DNA from: an uncultured Clostridia bacterium
Lineage (GTDB): Bacteria > Bacillota > Clostridia > Christensenellales > UBA1242
DNA: 21,884 bases
Direction of reading: 5' to 3'
Assembly: GCA_944384475.1 (NCBI GenBank)
Contig: CALWTN010000010.1
Span: forward strand, 1-21,884
The notes under the pieces were generated by a model. The model saw nothing but the letters and a program-made list of their open reading frames with translations. It was not told the origin of the DNA and searched no databases. This document shows positions 21,121-21,884 of this stretch, one piece after another. The first letter of the stretch is position 1; every line of letters starts with the position of its first letter. Made by a program: the position numbers and the translations under genes.

Positions 21121-21449
21121 TTTTTTAATGGTTTTAAAACGTCAATCTCTTTGCTTTTGTAAAGTCTGTCAAGATTGTATTTCGCCCTTTCGGTTGCAGT
21201 GAAAATGTGGATGATCATTGGCTCAGCATTGAGAATAATCCATTCGCCTTTGTGATAGCCATCTTTTTCTTTATCATAGCCGATAAACTCACAAACCTCA
21301 TCGGCAATCTTTTTTGTTTCGTCACAACTGGTTGCACTGACAATAATAAAATATTTTTCCTCCCCGTTTTCACTTAAATCAAAGGTGGAAATATTTTTAC
21401 ATTTAATTTTTTTTAAATATTCAACAAGTTTAACAAGTTCTTCTTTCAT
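21105..21449 (-). CDS. rsfS: Ribosomal silencing factor RsfS
   Basis: This 114-residue protein binds L14 of the large subunit and blocks joining of ribosomal subunits when nutrients are short. It shows the family pattern: MKEELVKLVEYLKKIKCKNI, then YFIIVSATSCDETKKIADEV, then GEWIILNAEPMIIHIFTATE and RAKYNLDRLYK. The C-terminus is a basic Lys tail. I chose the ATG at 21449 because it matches the family length; the frame stays open upstream but would cross the promoter. A perfect TATAAT (21457-21462) ends seven bases before the ATG and no ribosome binding site exists, so the mRNA should be leaderless. Confidence 0.92.
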   Translation of the reverse strand: MKEELVKLVEYLKKIKCKNISTFDLSENGEEKYFIIVSATSCDETKKIADEVCEFIGYDKEKDGYHKGEWIILNAEPMIIHIFTATERAKYNLDRLYKSKEIDVLKPLKKKKSK

Positions 21450-21456
21450 TAGTATT

Positions 21457-21484
21457 ATTATAGTAATTTTTTTGAAAAAAACAA
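21457..21484 (-). promoter_or_regulatory. rsfS promoter, predicted leaderless
   Basis: TATAAT (21457-21462) is perfect. The best -35 candidate is TTGTTT (21479-21484) with a 16-base spacer, which is weak. Seven bases separate the -10 from the ATG. Confidence 0.6.
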
Positions 21485-21528
21485 TAAATTTAATGTATTT
21501 TTTAACATTTTTGGTCAAAAAAGTTTAT

Positions 21529-21884
21529 ATGCAAAAAGTGTCATTTGTTTTTCAAATTATTTTTAAAATCACGTTAATATTTTTTATCACATTTATCTGG
21601 GTGCGTTATTTCACAAGGTCGCTGCTTTGGTCTGTTGTAATTTCAGCCACCATAACGCTTGTCATTGATTTTGCAACTCGCTTTTTTTCACGAAAAAAAC
21701 AGTCGATCTCTGCACTTAAAAAAGCTGACAGAGAACAAGCGGAGGACTGTTTTTTAAGCCTTTCGCAAAATAAAAATGCGATTGAATTTTTTTTGAACTT
21801 GGCTGAAAAAAAACATAATGCAACCAAAAAGAAAAATTTTATTGTCATCACGCACGAAAATGATGAAAAAGTTGTGCTGTTTCC
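21529..21884 (+). CDS. Partial membrane protein of unknown function (C-terminus beyond window)
   Basis: A plus-strand frame is open from ATG 21529 to the window edge (118 residues visible). It has two hydrophobic segments (about residues 5-24 and 31-48), then a basic linker (FFSRKKQ) and a cytoplasmic helical region with EQAEDCFLSLSQNKNAIEFF, followed by a beta-like stretch KKNFIVITHENDEKVVLF at the edge. This arrangement, two membrane helices and a soluble domain, is reminiscent of membrane-tethered nuclease-fold proteins, but the diagnostic part is missing. No ribosome binding site is seen; the GTG at 21538 is an alternative start. It is divergent from rsfS. Confidence 0.6.
   Translation, partial: MQKVSFVFQIIFKITLIFFITFIWVRYFTRSLLWSVVISATITLVIDFATRFFSRKKQSISALKKADREQAEDCFLSLSQNKNAIEFFLNLAEKKHNATKKKNFIVITHENDEKVVLF

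Noticed and set aside
1..21884. CRISPR array, insertion sequence or transposase
   Set aside because: No regularly spaced repeats and no transposase-like protein were found on either strand.

Overview
The window reads as the chromosome of a low-GC Gram-positive-type bacterium (Bacillota), probably a compact, uncultured Clostridia-like lineage. The evidence is AT-rich DNA, strong AGGAGG ribosome binding sites inside operons, a tig-clpP-clpX cluster, TadA, RlmH, RsfS, a YwlE-type phosphatase next to rpiB, and a YkvI-family membrane protein. The species cannot be named from the sequence.

Layout. Positions 1-5054 (minus strand) hold a phage virion operon: a possible small packaging protein, a small Cys-rich protein, portal, scaffold, HK97-like major capsid protein, a small protein and the start of a connector-like gene cut by the window edge. 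Its own promoter lies at 5025-5054, directly beside host DNA, and no large terminase gene is visible. Positions 5074-6703 (plus) hold an ABC importer ATPase and permease without a binding protein. Positions 6700-8319 hold a YkvI-like membrane protein and, divergently, a membrane-anchored protein with a conserved Cys/His core. Positions 8331-8426 form an almost fully base-paired four-arm structure built from two opposed terminators. Positions 8427-11035 (minus) hold two CPBP-family membrane proteases and rlmH. Then come tadA, a SHOCT protein, a short-chain dehydrogenase, a tiny Cys-rich membrane protein, tRNA-Gly(CCC) and a polysaccharide deacetylase.

Positions 14443-17592 (minus) are tig-clpP-clpX, for protein folding and degradation. 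Positions 17733-21065 (minus) are a second operon: ywlE-like arginine phosphatase, rpiB, a degenerate glycosyltransferase-like membrane protein, gap and two small membrane proteins. The ribosome silencing factor gene rsfS sits upstream under its own promoter. A partial membrane protein gene leaves the window on the right.

The most unusual global signal is regulatory. Many promoter-proximal genes have a -10 hexamer ending exactly 6-7 bases before the ATG and no Shine-Dalgarno site, which predicts leaderless mRNAs. Most operon-internal genes instead have clear Shine-Dalgarno sites. The genome is packed very tightly: convergent genes overlap at their stop codons, and in one place a terminator arm doubles as a -35 element.
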